Assembly: GCF_002999335.1 (NCBI RefSeq)
Contig: NW_020312072.1
Location: forward strand, 49,631 to 113,630
DNA from: Cyclospora cayetanensis
Taxonomy: Eukaryota > Apicomplexa > Conoidasida > Eucoccidiorida > Eimeriidae
Direction: 5' to 3'
Length of the DNA stretch: 64,000 nucleotides
Shown here piece after piece: positions 59,746 to 64,000 of this stretch. The notes beneath the pieces are model-generated. The model was given only the letters and a program-made list of their open reading frames with translations, was not told where the DNA came from and did no database searches. Position 1 is the stretch's first letter. Each line of letters opens with the position of its first letter. Position numbers and translations under genes: made by a program.

Positions 59746-62592
59746 TTAGACAATAACGGATGGGTACTTCTGCCGCCTTCTCTTTCTGCAGGCAGAGAGT
59801 GCGGCGGTCAGTCCCATGGCCTTAAGCGTTTTGTGGGCCCCATGAGATTTTTCGCACGAGTCTTCCACTTCAGGTTGGTCAGGCCCTCTTGACGAGGCTC
59901 CCTGGGGATTGTGAGCGAAGGGGTCGACAAATGCTTCGGCGAATTCGCAGCGCAAAAGCTCAGTTGCCAGAGCGTCCACCTCCTGAAAGCCGCAGGAAAC
60001 AATCAGACAAGGCCCTGCTTGAAGCAATGAAACACTTCAGCGTGGACGGTGACCCATAAAGGCTTTAAGGCCACCCATTAACCGACCCATCCACGTAAGA
60101 TAAAGATTTTGCTCTAAGCCTGGCTCAAGCCGTTAGATTGCAGGTAGGGCCAGTAGGGTCCGTATATTGGCAAAGGCAAGGTACGCGGTAGAAGCAGCCA
60201 ATTCAATCTACGCACAAAGACACCCCATTCTACGTCAACGCCACCAGCACACTCGAAAATAAGTGGGCAAACACTGCTGAGCGAGAGGACTCTTAGGTTT
60301 AGTTCTTTTTAGGTGTACACCACAGGCTTTGACGGAAAGACCCCCTACCCAAAGCTCCCCAGCTGGATCTGACCTTGGCTTCTTCTGTGAGCTCTGCTGC
60401 TGCATGCCGGACGGCGCCTAATACCTTGACGAGGGCCTGTGCAGCCTTGCCCTCTAAGAGCATCTGCAGCATCTTCTCCCCCTGTACGCTTTCAACCAAC
60501 TGTGCCGCTGGTTCCCCGTCCAAGCCATCTGGAAGCAGCAGCCAGACATGTGGGGAGGCTGCAGCAGGAAACAAACGCTCTTGGGCTGAGGCGCGGCCCC
60601 CAGGGGGCTCTGTGGGGGAGACTGGATCTCGAGTTTCCTTTGGAGGAGGCCCTTCTACGCAATCGCAGGAAGAAGAACCCTCCTGCAAGTCGCATATCGC
60701 AATCGGCAGTTCGATGCCGTGCGATCTGAACGCAGCACACAGATGCATGCGCCCTAAGCTCTTTAGCTGCCAAGGCAGCACAAAACACAAGGGCCTTACT
60801 ACTACGGCCAAAGTGACATTCGTGCCAATGGTCTCGGGGAAGGCTTCTAGTTTACCTGAGTCTCTTAGCCAGCTCAACAAAGAGACACGCCGTTGTATGG
60901 GCCCCGAAGCGTGCAGCATCTGTCAAGAGGAGCAGGGCTTCAGTTGGTTGTTCGACCAGCTGCTTAATCTCTCCAAATGAAACAAAGAGCAGAGGCGGAA
61001 AAGAAAAGTGCCGCTGTAGCTGCCGCGACAGCGCAAGGCTGCAGCAACAGAGAGGCGCACAAACCGTGTAGCCGAAAACGCCTTAAGCTGTTGTCCTTTC
61101 GAAGCCCAAACATTTCGCGAATAATGCCGGCACGCAGTTCAGAGTGGGGAAACACAGAAAAAAGGTGCCAACAGTACGCCACGATAGGGAGATGGGACGG
61201 TGACTTTTGGCACTGCTTATTTGGGTGTCTTCATGCCTTGCTGTTTTACTCCTTAATACAAATATGTATACCTTTTCTTCTGCTTCTCGCGTAGTCTTGT
61301 CGTTATGAACTGCGCAAGGGCCAAGGGTGTCGCCAGCAGGCAGAGAAAACAAATCCAAGGCAGCACTGAACATCCACAAGCGCCACAGGCCCCCTCGAGT
61401 GCGGCGTATTCTACTGCCACAACGCACCCTCTGCATTGTTGTAGAGCCTCGCGGACGATCGGAAATAAATGCACTAAGGAAGGGATTCGGGGTAAGTGTT
61501 TGGGCTTTTTACTGCATAAACTTGCCGGCAAAGAGAATCTGGAAGCGTTGCTCTTCTTTGGTGAGTTTGTGAGGCTCCACTAGGAGAGCGCTTGGATCTC
61601 TGGGGGGCAAGTAGCGATCAACGACACCACCTAATGAAGCCGCACAGCCAAGATCGAACCCGCAAGCCCCAGCCTGGACCCCGTGTAGAATCTGCAATCT
61701 GCGCAGGGCGTTTGTATCGCTTGGAAGCTGGTGGACAGGAGATGACTTCTTGCTCCCTTTCGCCGCGCATCATGCTGTGTGCAGCAAACAAATACCCCTC
61801 GCCATACGGCCTCGAAGTGTGGATTAAAGACTCACCCGGGAGAGTGAGCCCCTGGATGGCTTTTGCGCGCAGCTGGCGTTCACGGGCTTCCGCCAGCGTC
61901 TTAGGGCCCTGCAGCCAATAAAACACATGCCCTCAACCCCAGCGCCAAACTTAGGAACAACAATTTACGGCTTCCTGACGTCGTGTGTGCAGTGATGGGG
62001 GCTCTTCCTGTGTGTGTACCTCTTCGACTGCCGTGGGGTCTCTGCATTCCTCTCTCTGCACGAGCGGCGCTCTCCCGTCTTCTGTACAAGAGTCGCTCGC
62101 ATTTGTTGGCCCTGGGCGTCCAGACACTGCAGCTTGCTCCCTGTCTTTGTGATAGCTCCGGAGACCCCTCTCAAGGCACTGAGAAGCCACGCAGTGCCGC
62201 TGGCGGCATGCGACGTCCGCCGGAAGGGGGCCCCACGCGGCAGTCGAAAGAAGCCAGGGGGCCCCTGTGGGAGCCTGCTTATGAGCTTCTTCCAATTGAA
62301 GACGCCGCCAGGAGAAGGGCTCCACCTCGGGAACACCTTGGTTCGGAAGCCACAAAGGCTGTCGAAGAGCGGCATTGCAGACTGGCCGACACAGCCTTTG
62401 CTTCGGGCAGTGCGACGCACAAGGCGCTCTCTGAAGACGCTCCTGAAGGGGCAGTCGCAGTAGCGGGGAAGGCCTCCGAAGTGCAAGGCGGCATGGCAGG
62501 GCCTGCATTGCTGTGGCCATGGCGCAAAGAAGCACAAGGGCTACACGCACTGCTTCAGGCTGCAGCAGCTGAACCCCCCGCACGAGCCGCAA
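59746..62592 (-). CDS. Probable organellar helical-repeat protein, multi-exon, structure partly resolved
   Basis: Supported exons: 61969-62592 (phase 0 end, GTAAAT donor), one starting at 61908 after a 60-nt intron, one around 60875-60990, 60374-60766, and the last 59746-59982 (stop at 59746). The joins 61969/61908 and 60374/59982 are in phase; the middle (60.8-61.7 kb) is unresolved. The N-terminus is Arg/Leu-rich with almost no acids (LRLPLQERLQRAP and similar), as in mitochondrial targeting sequences. The segment EIKQLVEQPTEALLLLTDAA followed by FVELAKRL has the helix-pair pattern of heptatricopeptide or FASTK-like repeats of coccidian organellar RNA-binding proteins. The last exon is acidic then ends in a basic cluster (ACRKRRRQKYPSVIV). 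Function is inferred from this pattern only. Confidence 0.5.
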
Positions 62593-64000
62593 CGGGTGTA
62601 TGAGCTGTCATACAAAATGCTTGGATACGCAGATATAAACACGAGGGGAGATCGAGCAGACATCTGAATTCTTCATCGTACTCCTTCCTAGGTGTATTTG
62701 CGTTTCCCGAAAAGAAGGGCCCCCAGCCCGACGAGCCCTTGTATCGGTTGTTAGACTGTCATGCTGTTGTATTTTTCTGTATTCTCTCTTTATTTTTCAC
62801 ATCTAACAGACGCCCAGCGAAATGAGCCCACAAGGGGGGCCTGTACAAGGGCCCAGAGGGTGGGGCCCTTTCCTGCTCGTAGTCGTCAGTTACTTTTTCT
62901 GCTCTGAAGGGAGATTAGGAGAAAAGAGCAGCTAAGGAATGGCGAGCTCTACATATAAGTGTACCTATGTAGGAAATTTTCTTTAATGTGGGCCCTCCTC
63001 TCAGTCTTCTACAAGAGACCGTCGTGCGCGCCAAGGGCACAGGGTCCCCTGCCGAGTATCACCGTGTCGGGAAAGACAACAATATCTCCTGTTTCGGCAT
63101 GTTAGACGCTTTTATGTTGTGGTTTTTTTTATTCGAATGGGAAGCCTTTGGAGGGCTAGTGCTAAGCGCTTGAAGGCTCAGCGCTAGTACAGCCCGCCGG
63201 TGCAGTTTCAAATGCACCTCGACACTCACATATACTTATTTAACACTAGTCATATATGATTGCATCTTTAGCTGCTGGTATATTCTGCCTGCTGTGGAGG
63301 AGGGATGGCCCAATTTTGCAAGAATGTATGTAGTATACCAACATGTCTGCATACTGACCACATGAAATAGACTTGGCATGAAGTACATGTATGAAGAAAA
63401 TGGTGGAAGGAAGAATGCTAGTTACCTTTTGGCAGGGTGTGCGCCTGATGTGATATCTAATGAACGACGCGGCAGCGTAACTCTATTCGGGGATTTAAGT
63501 GTTCCTCATTTCTCATAAGGAAACCCTACACATGTGGTCCACTTCTCATCCTGGCGAAACTCAGGGGCGCGGGGGTTGGGGAACCCGAATGTCTTTTCTA
63601 AAATGCACAATTATTTTTTTGCTGGATTCGTGTATGGACTAGAGTTCAAAATCGCCCTACGCAGACCTCCAATGGAGCGTAGCACTTGGTAGCACCAAAG
63701 GGTTGTATGCAGCTGTCTGCCGTTCCTCCACTGGCTGTCGATACAGTAAGATGTCATTCTTCCATACAGAAACTCTAATTTTGACCCTCACCCAGACGCT
63801 GTCACATGTAGTCGGCGAAGCTATGCTATGGCACTGTCAACACACCACTTATACGTAGCTAGGAGTCGGTTTGAATATGACTAGCTGACATGTCTGTTCG
63901 TTCATACACCAAATTTATTGCAGAGTACTAGTCGCGCAAAAGGTGGAAAGGCAATGTTATGTGCGCTTGCGCTAGATGCTGTGTGAAACTAGCTGTAATT
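62593..64000. other. 5' flank of the preceding gene and unassigned DNA
   Basis: GC clusters of the GGGCCC type occur near 62720 and 62835-62875. From about 63200 the sequence turns AT-richer, like the gene-poor blocks, and nothing was recognised. Confidence 0.4.

Overview
The window is apicomplexan nuclear DNA, most probably from a coccidian of the genus Eimeria. Genes are split by many short GT-AG introns. Coding and non-coding DNA carry long CAG/CTG tracts read as poly-Gln, poly-Ala and poly-Ser. Gene-dense, CAG- and GC-rich blocks alternate with AT-richer, gene-poor blocks, the 'feature-rich / feature-poor' organisation described for Eimeria tenella chromosomes. The species call is inference from these traits; no species-specific marker was identified.

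Layout. 1-6 kb: a five-exon MRT4 ribosome-assembly gene (+) and a two-exon ankyrin-repeat gene (-). 6-25 kb: a gene-poor block with a tail-to-tail pair of paralogous TSP1-domain membrane proteins, the + copy a pseudogene and the - copy apparently intact. Scattered decayed fragments resemble gag, reverse transcriptase, RNase H and integrase of a Ty3/gypsy-type LTR retrotransposon. 25-33 kb: a large polytopic membrane protein with two transmembrane bundles separated by about 1,100 residues of low complexity. 33-35.3 kb: a six-exon iron superoxide dismutase with an N-terminal signal peptide. 36.5 kb: tRNA-Ala(AGC). 37-40 kb: a Leu/Gln/Ala-rich helical, probably organellar, protein. 42-45.7 kb: a 1,243-codon low-complexity reading frame. 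47.3-49.6 kb: the KEOPS kinase Bud32 (TP53RK), interrupted by a 35-bp perfect palindrome. 53-57.4 kb: a ten-exon sugar transporter of the major facilitator superfamily. 59.7-62.6 kb: another probable organellar helical-repeat protein.

The genes are not an operon or one pathway. MRT4 (60S ribosome assembly), Bud32 (tRNA t6A modification) and tRNA-Ala serve translation. The SOD and the sugar transporter serve redox and carbon supply. The TSP1 protein looks like a secretory, microneme-type surface protein. Exon joins were chosen by splice consensus plus phase agreement and, where possible, recalled family sequence; none was tested against RNA. The most notable signals are the TSP1 gene/pseudogene pair with conserved intron phases, two near-perfect palindromes with 2-nt spacers inside coding sequence, the retrotransposon graveyard, and the cyclase-like membrane architecture without a visible catalytic domain.
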